Below, piece by piece: positions 37,144 through 47,696 of a stretch of DNA of 64,000 nt (position 1 is the stretch's first letter; each line of letters opens with the position of its first letter). This DNA is from an uncultured Cetobacterium sp. (lineage in GTDB: Bacteria; Fusobacteriota; Fusobacteriia; Fusobacteriales; Fusobacteriaceae). The stretch lies in NCBI RefSeq assembly GCF_947072685.1, contig NZ_CAMTIK010000005.1, positions 54,189-118,188 on the forward strand. The letters run 5' to 3'. The position numbers were made by a program, and so were the translations under genes. The notes beneath the pieces were generated by a model. That model was not told the DNA's origin. It searched no databases and saw only the letters and a list, made by a program, of their open reading frames with translations.

Positions 37144-38175
37144 ATGAAAAAGGGATTATACATATTATCGGCAGTAGCCTTGCTAGTAACTGCTTGTGGA
37201 AAAAAAGAGGAAGCAATAGTAGTGAAACCAAAAAAACCAGTAGTGGTATCAGTGGTTGAAAAAGAGGTTGTGTCAGATCTTTATGTGACAGATGGAACTT
37301 TACTACCCCAAGAAAAAGTAAACCATACACTTGATTCACAGGGGACAGTAGTGACTGTTTTGAAGCAAAATGGTGATTTTGTAAAAAAGGGAGAAGTGGT
37401 AGTAAAATTTAAAGATGCAACAACAGAAGCAGATTATAATGCCGCAAAATTTAATTATGAGTCGACAAAGAATAATTTTGAAAAATTTAATACACTTTAT
37501 GAAAAACAAATGGTTTCACAATTAGAATTTTTAAGTTATAGAGACGCTTATACAAATGCAGTAGCAGATTTCTTATCAAAAAAATCTAATTTTGAAAAAT
37601 TGACAAGAAAATCAGAAATAACAGGATTGATTGGAAATTTAGATTTAAAACCTGGAAATGTTGTGGAAGCTAATAAGACAGTCTTCACTGTAGTAGATGA
37701 AAATATAATGGACATAACTGTTGATTTCCCAGGGTATTGGTTAAATAGTTTGAAAGTTGGATCACCTGCTAAAGTTAAGGTGTCGGATTTAGGTGGAAAA
37801 GAGTTCGTTGCAAAAGTAAAGGAAATCAATCCAATTGCAGACTCAGAAACAAAAAAATTCCCTGTTAAACTTTCAATAGAAAATAAAAATATGGAACTAA
37901 AAGATGGGATGTATTCAAAAGTAACTATTCCAACAGAGAAAAGAGACGGAATAGTAGTTCCTCAAGCAGCTGTTTTTATAAGAGATCTATTAAGTTACGT
38001 TTATAAGATAGAGGACGGTAAGGCTAAAAGAGTAGAGGTTACAACTGGGGCAACTGCAAAACCTAATATTGAGATTCTTGAAAGTGAATTGAATGTGGGA
38101 GATAAAGTTGTATCAGATGGAATATTCGGATTAGCTGATGGAGATGAAATTACAATAAATAACGAAACTAAATAG
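37144..38175 (+). CDS. RND efflux periplasmic adaptor (membrane fusion protein)
   Basis: A 343-residue HlyD/AcrA-family adaptor with a lipoprotein signal (AVALLVTACGKKEE, Cys about residue 18). The lipoyl-like half motif is QGTVVTVLKQNGDFVKKGEVVVKF, followed by a short helical hairpin (YNAAKFNYESTKNNFEKF) and a second lipoyl half (TGLIGNLDLKPGNVV). The hairpin is short, as in many adaptors outside Proteobacteria. It links the RND pump with the TolC-like channel. Confidence 0.93.
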   Translation: MKKGLYILSAVALLVTACGKKEEAIVVKPKKPVVVSVVEKEVVSDLYVTDGTLLPQEKVNHTLDSQGTVVTVLKQNGDFVKKGEVVVKFKDATTEADYNAAKFNYESTKNNFEKFNTLYEKQMVSQLEFLSYRDAYTNAVADFLSKKSNFEKLTRKSEITGLIGNLDLKPGNVVEANKTVFTVVDENIMDITVDFPGYWLNSLKVGSPAKVKVSDLGGKEFVAKVKEINPIADSETKKFPVKLSIENKNMELKDGMYSKVTIPTEKRDGIVVPQAAVFIRDLLSYVYKIEDGKAKRVEVTTGATAKPNIEILESELNVGDKVVSDGIFGLADGDEITINNETK

Positions 38176-38194
38176 AAAAAGAGGTGAAGTATAT

Positions 38195-41100
38195 ATGTCT
38201 TTAGCAGGTATTGCTATACGTAGACCAGTTGCAACAGTAATGGTAATGGTATCGATGGTATTTTTAGGAATTGTTTCGATGCTATCAATGAAATCAGAAC
38301 TGCTTCCAAATATGAATATCCCGATGGTAATTGTCAGAACTACTTGGAACGGTGCAGTTCCAGAGGATATAAACAGTCAAATTACAAAGAAAATAGAAGA
38401 TTCTTTGTCGGGAGTTGATGGAATAAAAAAAATAACATCGACATCGTCGTTTGAAACATCATTAGTTAGTATTGAATTTGATTACGGTGTGAATATAGAT
38501 TTGAAAAGAGGAGATGTTCAAAGAGAAATAGATACAATTTCAGGAGAGTTGCCAGATGATGCTTCAAAACCAGTGACACAAAAAAAGTTGGCAGGATCTG
38601 GAAATACAGCAATGATGCTGAATGTGTCTGGACCAAAATTTTTAGAGTTAACAACTTTTGTTAATGAGTTTATGACTCCAAGATTTGAAAGAATAGGTGG
38701 AGTTGGAAGTGTTGATACTTTAGGATCGCCAGATAAGCAGATTCAAATTCAATTCAACACAGATAGATTATCAGCTTACAATTTAACACCAACAGAACTT
38801 TATGATCTAATAAAAGCTTCATCGGTTAATATTCCATTAGGAGTAATAAAGACAGGTGGAAAAGATGTAGTTGCAAGATTTATGGGTGAGTTTAATTATT
38901 TAAATGAATTTGAAAATATGATTTTAAGAAGTAATGGAAAAACATTAAGACTTAAAGACGTAGCAACAGTTAGTCTTACAACAGAGGATCAAAAAGAAAT
39001 AACAAAGCTAAATGGAGAACCATCAGTAATGTTAGTAATAGAAAAATCAACTGATGGAAATATATTAGTTATAAATGATAGTGCTAAAAAAGCATTAGAA
39101 GAGATGAAACCTTATTTCCCTAAAGGGGTAGAAGTAACTACGGTTATGGATTATTCTGAGAATATAAACTCTTCAATTTCAGGAGTAAAAGGAAATGCTG
39201 TAACAGGATTAGTTCTTGCAACAATAGTTTTATTTGTATTCTTAAAAAATGTGAGAGCAACAATGCTTATTTCACTTGCATTACCAATTGCGATTGTATT
39301 TACATTTGCATTTCTATCATTGTTAGGAGTTACTATCAACGTAATATCATTGATGGGATTATCAATAGGGGTAGGAATGCTGACAGATAACTCGGTTGTT
39401 GTTATAGATAATATCTACCGACATATAACAGAGTTAAAAAAACCAGTAGTAGAAGCTGCAGAGGATGGAGCTTCAGAAGTAGCGGTAGCGATACTAGCTT
39501 CAGCGTTAACAACAATGGTAGTATTTATTCCAGTATTGTTCATACCGGGTATTGCTAGAGAAATATTTAGAGATATGTCACTTTCAATAATATTTTCTAA
39601 CGTAGCGGCATTGATTGTATCGTTGACATTGATGCCGATGGTAGCCAGTAGATTTTTAAAAGCAGATGCCGATATAACTAAAGAAGGTAAAGTTTTTGGA
39701 AAAGTAAAATATTACTATGATTCTATAATCGAATGGGCTATAGTAAATAGAAAGAAAACTGTTGGATTTGCATTTGGTGCATTCTTTATTATGATGATTT
39801 TAGGACCAATGCTGACAAGAACAGAGTTTATTCCAAAACAAGATTATGGTAGATACGCTGTGGTATTGGAGTTAGAAAAAGGATTGTCTGTTGAAAGAGC
39901 AGAGGAAATTACAGAACAAGCAATAGATATAGTTAAGAAGAATCCTTTAACAAGAACATATATATCTTTAGTTAAAACAGATGTAGGAATAGTAAACGTT
40001 GACATCGGGCCAAAAACAGATAGAGATGTTTCAGTATTCCAAGTTATGGATAGCCTAAGACCGGAACTTTCTACAATACCAGGGGTAAAGTTTAACTTGA
40101 AAGATGATTATCAATCTGCTGGTGGAAATAGAGATGTTGAGTTTAGAATATCATCTGATAGTTTAGAAGTGGCAGATGCCATAGCTAAGCAAGTACAGGA
40201 AAAAATAAGCAACATTCCAGGGATTAAAGATATTACATCGAGTATAGAGCCTGGAAATGTTGAAGCGAGAGTTGTTTTGAATAGAGATAAGTTAAAAGCT
40301 TATGGAATAAGTCCTTTTGATATAGGAAGAACTATCAGTTACTCTTTCTTAGGAGGAAATAGAGGTACGGGACAGACTCTTTCAGTAAAAACAGGAACAG
40401 AAGAGATTGATGTATTGATAAGATTATCAAAGGAAGAAAGAACAAACATAAGTACACTAGAACAACTAAATATCAGAACAGCTGATAATAGATTTGTGAA
40501 AGTTTCTGATGTGGCAGATGTAGTAATGGCAGAAGGAGCCGCTCAAGTAACTAAAACAGATAAAATATTCTATGCATCAGTTTCAGCCAATGATGGAGGA
40601 ATAGGTCTTAGTAAAGTTCAAAGTGAAATTGTAAAGGCCTTTGAGGAAACAAACGCACCAAAAGGTGTAATGTACTCTTGGGGAGGAATGTCTCAACTAT
40701 TTAATGAGGCAATAGTTCAAATGGGAATGGCATTAGCGATATCTATATTCTTAATATATGCAATCTTGGCATCTCAGTTTGAGAACTTCTTATTGCCAGG
40801 GATCATATTAGCATCGGTACCCCTTGCTATGATTGGAGTTTATGGTGGACTTATTCTAACAAACTCTCCATTTGATATGATGGTTATGATAGGGATAATT
40901 ATGCTGGCCGGAACAGTTGTTAACAATGCAATAGTACTTATAGATTTTATTAAGATATTGAGGGAAAGAGGGTATAGTACTCATGATGCCGTTAGAGAAT
41001 CATGTAAGACAAGACTTAGACCAATTTTAATGACAACAATGACGACAGTATGTGGAATGATACCTCTAGCTTTAGGTTTTGGAGAGGGAGCGGAGTTATA

Positions 41101-41239
41101 TTCAGGAATGTCAGTTGCTGTAATATTTGGACTTTCTTTTTCAACAATATTGACATTGGTTGTAATTCCAGTATTATATATAACAGTTGAAGAGTTTATA
41201 GAAAAAATGGCAAATAAATTAAAAAGAAAAGCAAAATAA
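38195..41239 (+). CDS. RND family efflux transporter, inner membrane pump
   Basis: A 1014-residue HAE1-like RND pump with twelve helices and two large periplasmic loops (SLAGIAIRRPVATVMVMVSM at the start). In TM4 the proton-relay region reads GMLTDNSVVVIDNIY, where AcrB has two aspartates: here the second is Asn. In TM10 it reads GTVVNNAIVLIDFI, where AcrB has a lysine. This DN/NN form is one I know from many RND pumps outside Proteobacteria, so the pump is probably active but with a modified relay. The substrate is unknown; the TetR gene suggests toxic-compound export. Confidence 0.94.
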   Translation: MSLAGIAIRRPVATVMVMVSMVFLGIVSMLSMKSELLPNMNIPMVIVRTTWNGAVPEDINSQITKKIEDSLSGVDGIKKITSTSSFETSLVSIEFDYGVNIDLKRGDVQREIDTISGELPDDASKPVTQKKLAGSGNTAMMLNVSGPKFLELTTFVNEFMTPRFERIGGVGSVDTLGSPDKQIQIQFNTDRLSAYNLTPTELYDLIKASSVNIPLGVIKTGGKDVVARFMGEFNYLNEFENMILRSNGKTLRLKDVATVSLTTEDQKEITKLNGEPSVMLVIEKSTDGNILVINDSAKKALEEMKPYFPKGVEVTTVMDYSENINSSISGVKGNAVTGLVLATIVLFVFLKNVRATMLISLALPIAIVFTFAFLSLLGVTINVISLMGLSIGVGMLTDNSVVVIDNIYRHITELKKPVVEAAEDGASEVAVAILASALTTMVVFIPVLFIPGIAREIFRDMSLSIIFSNVAALIVSLTLMPMVASRFLKADADITKEGKVFGKVKYYYDSIIEWAIVNRKKTVGFAFGAFFIMMILGPMLTRTEFIPKQDYGRYAVVLELEKGLSVERAEEITEQAIDIVKKNPLTRTYISLVKTDVGIVNVDIGPKTDRDVSVFQVMDSLRPELSTIPGVKFNLKDDYQSAGGNRDVEFRISSDSLEVADAIAKQVQEKISNIPGIKDITSSIEPGNVEARVVLNRDKLKAYGISPFDIGRTISYSFLGGNRGTGQTLSVKTGTEEIDVLIRLSKEERTNISTLEQLNIRTADNRFVKVSDVADVVMAEGAAQVTKTDKIFYASVSANDGGIGLSKVQSEIVKAFEETNAPKGVMYSWGGMSQLFNEAIVQMGMALAISIFLIYAILASQFENFLLPGIILASVPLAMIGVYGGLILTNSPFDMMVMIGIIMLAGTVVNNAIVLIDFIKILRERGYSTHDAVRESCKTRLRPILMTTMTTVCGMIPLALGFGEGAELYSGMSVAVIFGLSFSTILTLVVIPVLYITVEEFIEKMANKLKRKAK

Positions 41240-41242
41240 ATA

Positions 41243-41280
41243 AAAAAATCCCTTTGAGTTAAAGCTTAAAGGGATTTTTT
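41243..41280 (+). terminator. Intrinsic terminator of the efflux operon
   Basis: AAATCCCTTT pairs with AAAGGGATTT across a 12-base interior (41246-41277), ending in six T. Strong. Confidence 0.88.
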
Positions 41281-41303
41281 ATTGAAATTCTTTTAAAATT
41301 TGA

Positions 41304-41332
41304 TTGAAAAAAATTAAAAGCTATGTTAGACT
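41304..41332 (+). promoter_or_regulatory. Promoter of the purine operon leader
   Basis: TTGAAA at 41304-41309, a 17-base spacer, and TAGACT at 41327-41332 with an extended -10 TG. This places the start about 20 bases before the riboswitch. The better-looking TATAAT at 41366 is part of the riboswitch itself. Confidence 0.5.
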
Positions 41333-41360
41333 TATGGCAAGTAAAAAAATAAAATAAATA

Positions 41361-41428
41361 ACTTGTATAATAGTTGTGATAAGGTCAACGAGTTTCTACC
41401 TGCCGCCGTAAATGGGCAGACTACAAGT
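41361..41428 (+). promoter_or_regulatory. Guanine riboswitch aptamer (purine riboswitch)
   Basis: P1 is perfect: ACTTGTA (41361-41367) with TACAAGT (41422-41428). P2 is GTTG with CAAC around the conserved GATAAGG loop. J2/3 is GTTTCTACC. P3 is TGCC with GGCA around GCCGTAAATG. The specificity base, in GACTAC at 41421, is C, which selects guanine or hypoxanthine rather than adenine. It lies upstream of purE, so it should turn the purine biosynthesis operon off when guanine is plentiful. Confidence 0.93.
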
Positions 41429-41474
41429 CAAATTTGGAATAGCTTTAGAGCTTTTTTTCAACTTGATTCTTGTA

Positions 41475-41502
41475 GGAAATTACTGTGTAATTTCCTTTTT
41501 TT
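41475..41502 (+). terminator. Riboswitch-controlled terminator of the pur operon
   Basis: GGAAATTAC (41475-41483) pairs with GTAATTTCC (41487-41495) and is followed by seven T. CTTGTAG at 41469-41475, touching the 5' arm, is complementary to CTACAAG at 41421-41427, the 3' strand of P1. That alternative pairing is the antiterminator, so ligand binding favours termination. Confidence 0.88.
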
Positions 41503-41543
41503 ATTAGTTTTTGTTGACCGCAAAAATAGGAGGAGTTGAGAGA

Positions 41544-41660
41544 ATGCTTACAAATACAGTTTCTATAATAAAAATAAAAAAGAAAAAAATAGTAATACAT
41601 ATAATTAAAAATAAGAATAAGTGTGTAAAAACGCAGATTATTGAAAAGGGAGAATTGTAA
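41544..41660 (+). CDS. 38-codon leader ORF in the purine operon leader
   Basis: ATG 41544 follows a strong AGGAGGAG site (about 41528-41536) and opens a 38-residue frame ending TAA at 41660. The product is Lys/Ile/Asn-rich ([15 protein letters not shown] at the start, QIIEKGEL at the end) and resembles no family I know. It lies after the riboswitch terminator and its last codons cover the whole 5' arm of a second terminator, with the stop codon at the end of that hairpin's loop. A ribosome reaching the stop would keep the hairpin open. It may be a leader peptide rather than a functional protein. AT-rich sequence gives such frames by chance, but the ribosome site and placement argue for translation. 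Confidence 0.5.
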   Translation: MLTNTVSIIKIKKKKIVIHIIKNKNKCVKTQIIEKGEL

Positions 41661-41685
41661 CCTTTTTAGTAATGTGCGTTTTTTT
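41627..41685 (+). terminator. Second, leader-ORF-overlapping terminator before purE
   Basis: About 20 pairs: AAACGCA (41629-41635) with TGCGTTT (41675-41681), then across one mismatch ATTATTGAAAAGG (41637-41649) with CCTTTTTAGTAAT (41661-41673). The loop is 11 bases. A run of T to 41685 follows. It is only 23 bases before the purE start. Confidence 0.82.
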
Positions 41686-41707
41686 ATTTTTTAATCAGGG
41701 AGGAAAA

Positions 41708-42178
41708 ATGACGAAAATAGGTGTAATAATGGGAAGTAAATCAGATTTACCAACTATGAAGCAGTGTTTAGAGATATTAGAGGAGTTAGGAATAAAGTAC
41801 GAAGCAAAGATTATTTCAGCACATAGAACACCAACTCTAATGTTTGATTATGCTAAAGAAGCTAAAGATAGAGGAATTGAAATTATTATAGCAGGAGCTG
41901 GTGGAGCAGCTCACTTACCAGGGATGGTTGCTAGTTTGACAGAATTACCAGTTATTGGTGTACCTATAGAAACAAAGACATTAAAAGGAATAGACTCACT
42001 TCTTTCGATAGTTCAGATGCCAGGAGGAGTTCCTGTTGCAACAGTTGCAATAGGAGGAGCTAAAAATGCAGGGATATTAGCAGCTAAGATAATAGCATTA
42101 AAAGATGAAAAAATAGCTAATAAAATAAAAGAATACAGAGAAAATATGGAGAGGATGATTTTAGATGAAACAATCTAA
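41708..42178 (+). CDS. purE: 5-(carboxyamino)imidazole ribonucleotide mutase
   Basis: A 156-residue class I PurE that converts N5-CAIR to CAIR in de novo purine synthesis. Signatures: [14 protein letters not shown], the catalytic His in [14 protein letters not shown], and [15 protein letters not shown]. The pairing with purK confirms the N5-CAIR route. The frame opens at 41672, but GGGAGG sits before ATG 41708, the family-typical start. First gene of purEKLCFMNHD; it is controlled by the guanine riboswitch leader. The stop overlaps the purK start region by 14 bases. Confidence 0.97.
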   Translation: MTKIGVIMGSKSDLPTMKQCLEILEELGIKYEAKIISAHRTPTLMFDYAKEAKDRGIEIIIAGAGGAAHLPGMVASLTELPVIGVPIETKTLKGIDSLLSIVQMPGGVPVATVAIGGAKNAGILAAKIIALKDEKIANKIKEYRENMERMILDETI

Positions 42179-43253
42179 AAGCATAGGAATATTGGGTGGT
42201 GGGCAATTAGCAAAAATGCTTTGTGATTCTGCTAAAAAAATGGGGTATAAAACAATAATACTGGATCCTGATTCAGAGTCATGTGGGAAATTTTCATCTA
42301 ATATTCATATTAATAAAAGTTACAAAGATGAGGAAGCATTAAAAAAAATGTGTGTAATGAGCGATGTAATAACCTATGAGTTTGAGAATGTCTCGATTGA
42401 TTCAGTAGAGTTTATAGAAAAAAATAGTGGAAATATTCCACAGGGAAAAGCTCCTTTATACATAAGTCAAAATAGAGTTAGGGAAAAAAATGCGGTGAGT
42501 AGATTGGGGATAAAAACAGCAAAGTATATACAAGTTTTTAATAAAAAAGATTTAGAGAATGATATTTTAAAAATTGGGTTTCCATCTCTATTAAAAACAT
42601 GCTCGGGAGGATATGATGGAAAAGGGCAATGGAAATTAGTGAATGAATGTGATTTAGAGAATATAAAATTAGAAAATAGAGAGTATATTCTTGAGGAGAT
42701 GATAGATTTTGAAAAAGAGGTTTCATGTTTAGTGGTAAGGGGAGTAAATAAAGAGATAGTAACTTTTCCAGTCGGAGAAAATATCCATGAAAAGGGTATA
42801 CTCAAAATGACGATTGTTCCAGCTAGAATCTCAAAAGCGTTAGAAACAAAAATAGTGGAAAGTTCTAAAATGATAATAGAAGAGCTGGATTTTGTGGGGC
42901 CTCTGGGTATAGAATTTTTTATAAAAGGAGACGAAATATATTTTAATGAAATGGCTCCAAGACCTCATAATAGTGCTCACTACACAATGGACGCATGTAA
43001 CTTTTCACAATTTGATATACATTTAATGTCAATTTTAGGATTGAATTTTCCAGAGATCAAACTTTTAAATGGAGTTGTGATGTTAAATATATTTGGTGAA
43101 GATAGGACAAAAGTAGAAAAAATATCGGAAAGCAAGGAAGTTAAAGTTCACATTTATGGGAAAAATCTATGGAAGCCAGGAAGAAAAATGGGACACGTTA
43201 ATTTTTGTGGGGAAGATATAGAGGAATTGATAAATTTAGTAAAATCATTCTAG
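42165..43253 (+). CDS. purK: N5-carboxyaminoimidazole ribonucleotide synthase
   Basis: A 362-residue ATP-grasp enzyme carboxylating AIR with bicarbonate and ATP. Motifs: [36 protein letters not shown] (ATP-grasp loop), [18 protein letters not shown], and [17 protein letters not shown]. The start lies inside purE (14-base overlap) behind GAGAGG, indicating coupled translation with the enzyme that uses its unstable product. Confidence 0.96.
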   Translation: MKQSKSIGILGGGQLAKMLCDSAKKMGYKTIILDPDSESCGKFSSNIHINKSYKDEEALKKMCVMSDVITYEFENVSIDSVEFIEKNSGNIPQGKAPLYISQNRVREKNAVSRLGIKTAKYIQVFNKKDLENDILKIGFPSLLKTCSGGYDGKGQWKLVNECDLENIKLENREYILEEMIDFEKEVSCLVVRGVNKEIVTFPVGENIHEKGILKMTIVPARISKALETKIVESSKMIIEELDFVGPLGIEFFIKGDEIYFNEMAPRPHNSAHYTMDACNFSQFDIHLMSILGLNFPEIKLLNGVVMLNIFGEDRTKVEKISESKEVKVHIYGKNLWKPGRKMGHVNFCGEDIEELINLVKSF

Positions 43254-43261
43254 GAGGATAT

Positions 43262-46200
43262 ATGAATAAAAGAGTCTTTATTAGAAAAAAAGAAGGATTT
43301 CAGGTTGAAAGTTTAGGGCTTCAAAATGATCTTTTAGAAAATTTAAAAGAAACTGGAATTCTTAATATAGATTTATATAATATTTACGATATATTTAATT
43401 GCACTCAAGAGGATTTAGAACTTTTAAAAAATAAAGTTTTATCAGAGCCAGTAACAGATGATGTCTATGAAAATATAGACTTAAGCAAAAAAAAATATTT
43501 GGCAATAGAATTTTTACCAGGTCAATATGATCAAAGAGCAGATTCAGCTGAGCAGTGTTTAATGCTTTTGAACAATAGAGCTGGAGTGGAGATTAAAAGT
43601 GGGAAATTACTAGTATTTCATGGAGAAATAAAAAAATTTGAAAAAGTGAAAAAATATCTTATAAATCCAATAGAGATGAGAGAAAAAAATCTGGATATTT
43701 TAGAAAAAAATGACAGTATAGAGATTGAAAAGGTTCCAATATGTCTAGGATTTAGAGAAAAATCAGAAATAGAGTTGAAAGATTTTGCTGAAAAACTAAG
43801 CTTGGCAATGAATTTAGAAGATTTAAAACATATTCAAAATTATTTTAAAAGAGAAGAAAAAAGAGATCCTAAAGAAACCGAAATAAAGGTTCTGGATACT
43901 TATTGGTCGGACCATTGCAGACATACAACGTTTGAAACATATTTAAAAAATATTATAATTGATGCTGGAGAATTACAAGAAAGTATTCAAAATACCTTTG
44001 AAAAATATATGAATTTAAGAGAGAAAGTACATGGCAACAAAAAACCAATGACGTTGATGGATATGGCAACTATTGCAGGAAAATATTTAAAAAAAATTGG
44101 AAAATTAGATGATATGGAGTTATCAGAAGAGATAAATGCTTGTAGTATAGAGGTTGATGTAGATGTTGAAGGTGAAAATCAGAAATGGCTATTGATGTTT
44201 AAAAATGAAACTCATAATCATCCCACAGAAATTGAGCCATTTGGTGGAGCTAGTACTTGTATAGGCGGAGCTATCAGAGACCCGTTATCTGGAAGATCAT
44301 ATGTTTATCAAGCTATGAGAATTACTGGAGCAGGAGATATAACAGAAGGTGTAGAAAATACACTCGCAAATAAGCTTCCTCAGGAGAAGATATCTAAAGG
44401 GGCAGCTTTAGGGTACTCATCTTATGGAAATCAAATTGGACTTGCAACAACATTTGTAAAGGAGATTTACCACACAGGATACAAAGCTAAAAGAATGGAA
44501 GTTGGAGCAGTGGTTGGAGCGGTTAAAAAAGAGTATGTTAGAAGAGAAAAACCAACTTCAGGGGATTTGATAATTTTATTAGGTGGAAAAACTGGAAGAG
44601 ATGGTGTGGGTGGAGCCACAGGATCTTCAAAAGAACATACTGAAGAATCTTTAGTAAAATGTTCATCTGAAGTTCAAAAAGGAAATGCTCCTATCGAAAG
44701 ACGGATTCAAAGATTATTTAGAAATCCGGAAGTAACAAAAATGATTAAAAAATCAAATGATTTTGGAGCAGGAGGAGTAAGTGTTGCAATAGGAGAGATT
44801 GCAAATGGAGTTGAAATAAACCTAGATAGAGTTCCTGTAAAATATTTGGGATTAAATGGGACAGAGTTAGCAATATCGGAATCTCAAGAAAGAATGGCAG
44901 TTGTGGTTGAAGAAAAAGACGTGTTAAAATTTCAAAAGCTGGTAAGAGATGAGAATTTAGAGTCTTCAGTTGTAGCAAAAGTCACACAAAATGAGAGATT
45001 AGTAATTAAATATAGAGGAGAAATATTAGTTAATCTTTCAAGAGCCTTTCTAGATACTAACGGTGTTAGACAAGAGCAGAATATTCTTATTAAAGAGAGT
45101 GGTGTTCAAAATCCATTTGTCGTAAAAAATACTAAAAATTTATCTCAAAGCATAAATGAAATTATGGAAAGCGCAAATGTAGCTTCTCAAAGAGGGATGG
45201 TGGAGATGTTTGACTCATCAATAGGTAGAAGTACAGTTTTGATGCCTTATGGAGGAAAATATCAACTGACGGAATCTGAGGCGAGTGTTCAAAAATTACC
45301 AACAGACAAAATAACGACAACTTGCTCGATAATGTCTTATGGATATAACCCAGAGATATCAAAATATTCGCCATATCTTGGGTCTCAGTATGCTGTTATA
45401 GAATCACTAGCTAGAATTGTTGCGACAGGTGGAGATTACAAAAGAGCTAGATTATCATTTCAAGAATATTTTGAAAAACTATCAAAAGATGAGATTAAGT
45501 GGGGGAAACCATTTTCAGCACTTTTAGGTGGAATTGAAGCTCAAATGCAGTTTGAAACTCCAGCAATTGGTGGCAAAGATAGTATGAGTGGGACATTTAA
45601 AGATATAGATGTACCACCAACACTGATATCATTCGCGGTTGTAACTGAAAATGTTAAAAATATAATATCTCCAGAGTTTAAATCAGAGGGGAACTATATT
45701 TATCTTGTGAAGAGCGATAGACTGAATGGAGATATGCCTGATTACAATAATATAAAAAGAAACTTTAATCTTATTAGAGAAGCAGTGTTATCAAAAACAG
45801 TAATATCTGCATCAACTATAAAATTTGGTGGAATAGCAGAAGCTTTAATAAAAATGTCTTTTGGAAATAAAATAGGAATAGATGTTTTAATAGAACAAGA
45901 TTTATTTGCATTAATGCCTGGAGATATAGTTTTAGAATCAAAATGTGAGTTAAGTTTTGGAGAATTGGTAGGTATGACTACAGGCACAAAAACTCTAAAG
46001 ATAAACCATGAAACATTTGATATAGAGAATTTAATCAGTGTTTGGGAAAAGAAATATATAAAAATTTATCCGTATAGTATAGAAAATAAAGGAGAAGTTA
46101 TAGAAAAATCTTTTTCTGTAAATGAAAGGTTTAAAGCTAAAAAATTATATGATAAACCTAAAGTTTTAATAACTGTTTTTCCTGGAACAAACTGTGAATA

Positions 46201-46951
46201 TGATACTAAAAAAGCTTTTGATGCTGTTGGAGCACAAACAGAAATATTTGTTTTTAATAACTTGGGAGTGGAAGAGATAAAAGATAGTATAGAAAAACTA
46301 TCTAGAAAAATAGAAAGTTCACAAATATTTGTGATACCTGGAGGATTTAGTGCTGGAGATGAACCAGATGGATCTGGAAAATTTATAGCTAATATTCTTC
46401 AAAATAAAATTATAAAAACAAGCATAGAAAATTTTTTAGAAGAAGATGGATTGATTTTAGGGATTTGTAATGGGTTTCAAGCTTTAATAAAATCTGGATT
46501 ATTGCCCTATGGAAATGTGGATAAACTCCATGAAAATTCTCCGACATTGTTTAGAAATGATATAAACAGACATATATCAAGAGTTGTGACAACAAAAATT
46601 ACATCAAACAACTCTCCTTGGATGAGTTCGTTTAAAGTTGGAGATGTTCACAGTGTTCCTGTTTCACATGGAGAGGGGAAATTTATTATCAACAAAGAGT
46701 TTGCAGAGGAGCTTTTTAATAGCGGACAAATAATAACTCAGTATTGTGATGAATTAGGAAAAGCATCTATGGATAAAGATAAAAATTTGAATGGATCAAA
46801 CTATTCTATTGAAGGTATTGTTTCAAAATGTGGAAAAATATTAGGGAAGATGGCACATTCAGAAAGATATGAAGATGGGTTATTTAAAAATATTAAAGGG
46901 AATAAAGCACAAGATATTTTCACAAATGGAGTTAATTATTTCAAAAAATAA
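43262..46951 (+). CDS. purL: Phosphoribosylformylglycinamidine synthase (single-chain, large type)
   Basis: A 1229-residue single-chain FGAM synthase, with N-terminal PurS-like, two AIRS-fold and C-terminal glutaminase parts. Motifs: [15 protein letters not shown] (active-site His), [29 protein letters not shown], and a class I glutaminase with the Cys in [16 protein letters not shown] and His in SHGEGKF. This is the type usual in gamma-proteobacteria; Firmicutes split it into PurS, PurL and PurQ. The frame opens at 43205, but CTAGGAGG before ATG 43262 sets the start, eight bases after purK. Confidence 0.97.
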   Translation: MNKRVFIRKKEGFQVESLGLQNDLLENLKETGILNIDLYNIYDIFNCTQEDLELLKNKVLSEPVTDDVYENIDLSKKKYLAIEFLPGQYDQRADSAEQCLMLLNNRAGVEIKSGKLLVFHGEIKKFEKVKKYLINPIEMREKNLDILEKNDSIEIEKVPICLGFREKSEIELKDFAEKLSLAMNLEDLKHIQNYFKREEKRDPKETEIKVLDTYWSDHCRHTTFETYLKNIIIDAGELQESIQNTFEKYMNLREKVHGNKKPMTLMDMATIAGKYLKKIGKLDDMELSEEINACSIEVDVDVEGENQKWLLMFKNETHNHPTEIEPFGGASTCIGGAIRDPLSGRSYVYQAMRITGAGDITEGVENTLANKLPQEKISKGAALGYSSYGNQIGLATTFVKEIYHTGYKAKRMEVGAVVGAVKKEYVRREKPTSGDLIILLGGKTGRDGVGGATGSSKEHTEESLVKCSSEVQKGNAPIERRIQRLFRNPEVTKMIKKSNDFGAGGVSVAIGEIANGVEINLDRVPVKYLGLNGTELAISESQERMAVVVEEKDVLKFQKLVRDENLESSVVAKVTQNERLVIKYRGEILVNLSRAFLDTNGVRQEQNILIKESGVQNPFVVKNTKNLSQSINEIMESANVASQRGMVEMFDSSIGRSTVLMPYGGKYQLTESEASVQKLPTDKITTTCSIMSYGYNPEISKYSPYLGSQYAVIESLARIVATGGDYKRARLSFQEYFEKLSKDEIKWGKPFSALLGGIEAQMQFETPAIGGKDSMSGTFKDIDVPPTLISFAVVTENVKNIISPEFKSEGNYIYLVKSDRLNGDMPDYNNIKRNFNLIREAVLSKTVISASTIKFGGIAEALIKMSFGNKIGIDVLIEQDLFALMPGDIVLESKCELSFGELVGMTTGTKTLKINHETFDIENLISVWEKKYIKIYPYSIENKGEVIEKSFSVNERFKAKKLYDKPKVLITVFPGTNCEYDTKKAFDAVGAQTEIFVFNNLGVEEIKDSIEKLSRKIESSQIFVIPGGFSAGDEPDGSGKFIANILQNKIIKTSIENFLEEDGLILGICNGFQALIKSGLLPYGNVDKLHENSPTLFRNDINRHISRVVTTKITSNNSPWMSSFKVGDVHSVPVSHGEGKFIINKEFAEELFNSGQIITQYCDELGKASMDKDKNLNGSNYSIEGIVSKCGKILGKMAHSERYEDGLFKNIKGNKAQDIFTNGVNYFKK

Positions 46952-46974
46952 ATATTAAATTGGAGAGTGAGTGT

Positions 46975-47694
46975 ATGTTGTTAGTAGAGGAGAATAAATT
47001 ATATGAAGGTAAGGCAAAGAAGGTGTATAAAACAGAAAATCCAGATGAAGTAGTAATTTATTATAAAGATGACGCCACAGCATTCAATAATTTAAAAAAA
47101 GGACAAATACAGAATAAAGGTATTTTAAATGCAGAAATAACAACAATAATTTTTAATTATTTAAAAAAAAATGGAGTTGTAACTCATTTAATAGAAAATC
47201 TTTCTGAAAGAGCCCAATTGTGTAAAAAAGTGGAGATTATACCGTTAGAAGTTATAGTTAGAAATACTTTGGCAGGATCAACAGCTAGATTATTAAAAAT
47301 GGAAGAGGGAAAGGTATTGAATGCTCCAATATTTGAGATTTGCTATAAAAAAGATGAGTTAGGAGATCCTATGATAAATGATTCTCACGCCATAGCATTA
47401 AATATAGCGACAAGGGAAGAGTTAGATGAAATCTATTCGCAGACAAAAAAAATAAATGAACTATTGAAAGAATTTTTCAAAAAGGCGGATATAGAACTTG
47501 TAGATTTCAAAATTGAGTTTGGAAAGGATGCTGTGGGAAATATAATTTTAGCAGATGAAATATCCCCAGATTGTTGTAGACTTTGGGATAAAGACACAAG
47601 AAAAAAAATGGATAAAGATAGATTTAGAAGAGATTTAGGGGATGTTGAAGAAGCGTACCAAGAGGTTTTATCAAGAATAAGTAGAGTGGTGTAA
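46975..47694 (+). CDS. purC: Phosphoribosylaminoimidazole-succinocarboxamide synthase
   Basis: A 239-residue SAICAR synthetase joining CAIR and aspartate. Motifs: [61 protein letters not shown] and RLWDKDT. TTG 46960 is in frame, but GGAG is best spaced for ATG 46975. Two bases separate it from purF. Confidence 0.97.
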   Translation: MLLVEENKLYEGKAKKVYKTENPDEVVIYYKDDATAFNNLKKGQIQNKGILNAEITTIIFNYLKKNGVVTHLIENLSERAQLCKKVEIIPLEVIVRNTLAGSTARLLKMEEGKVLNAPIFEICYKKDELGDPMINDSHAIALNIATREELDEIYSQTKKINELLKEFFKKADIELVDFKIEFGKDAVGNIILADEISPDCCRLWDKDTRKKMDKDRFRRDLGDVEEAYQEVLSRISRVV

Positions 47695-47696
47695 TC

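Noticed and set aside
41366..41371. TATAAT as the -10 box of the purine operon
   Set aside because: It lies in the P1/J1-2 region of the guanine aptamer, so a start there would remove half of the riboswitch; the upstream TTGAAA-17-TAGACT is preferred.
43262..46951. Missing purS and purQ as a pathway gap
   Set aside because: PurL is the single-chain type with its own glutaminase domain, so separate PurS and PurQ are not needed.
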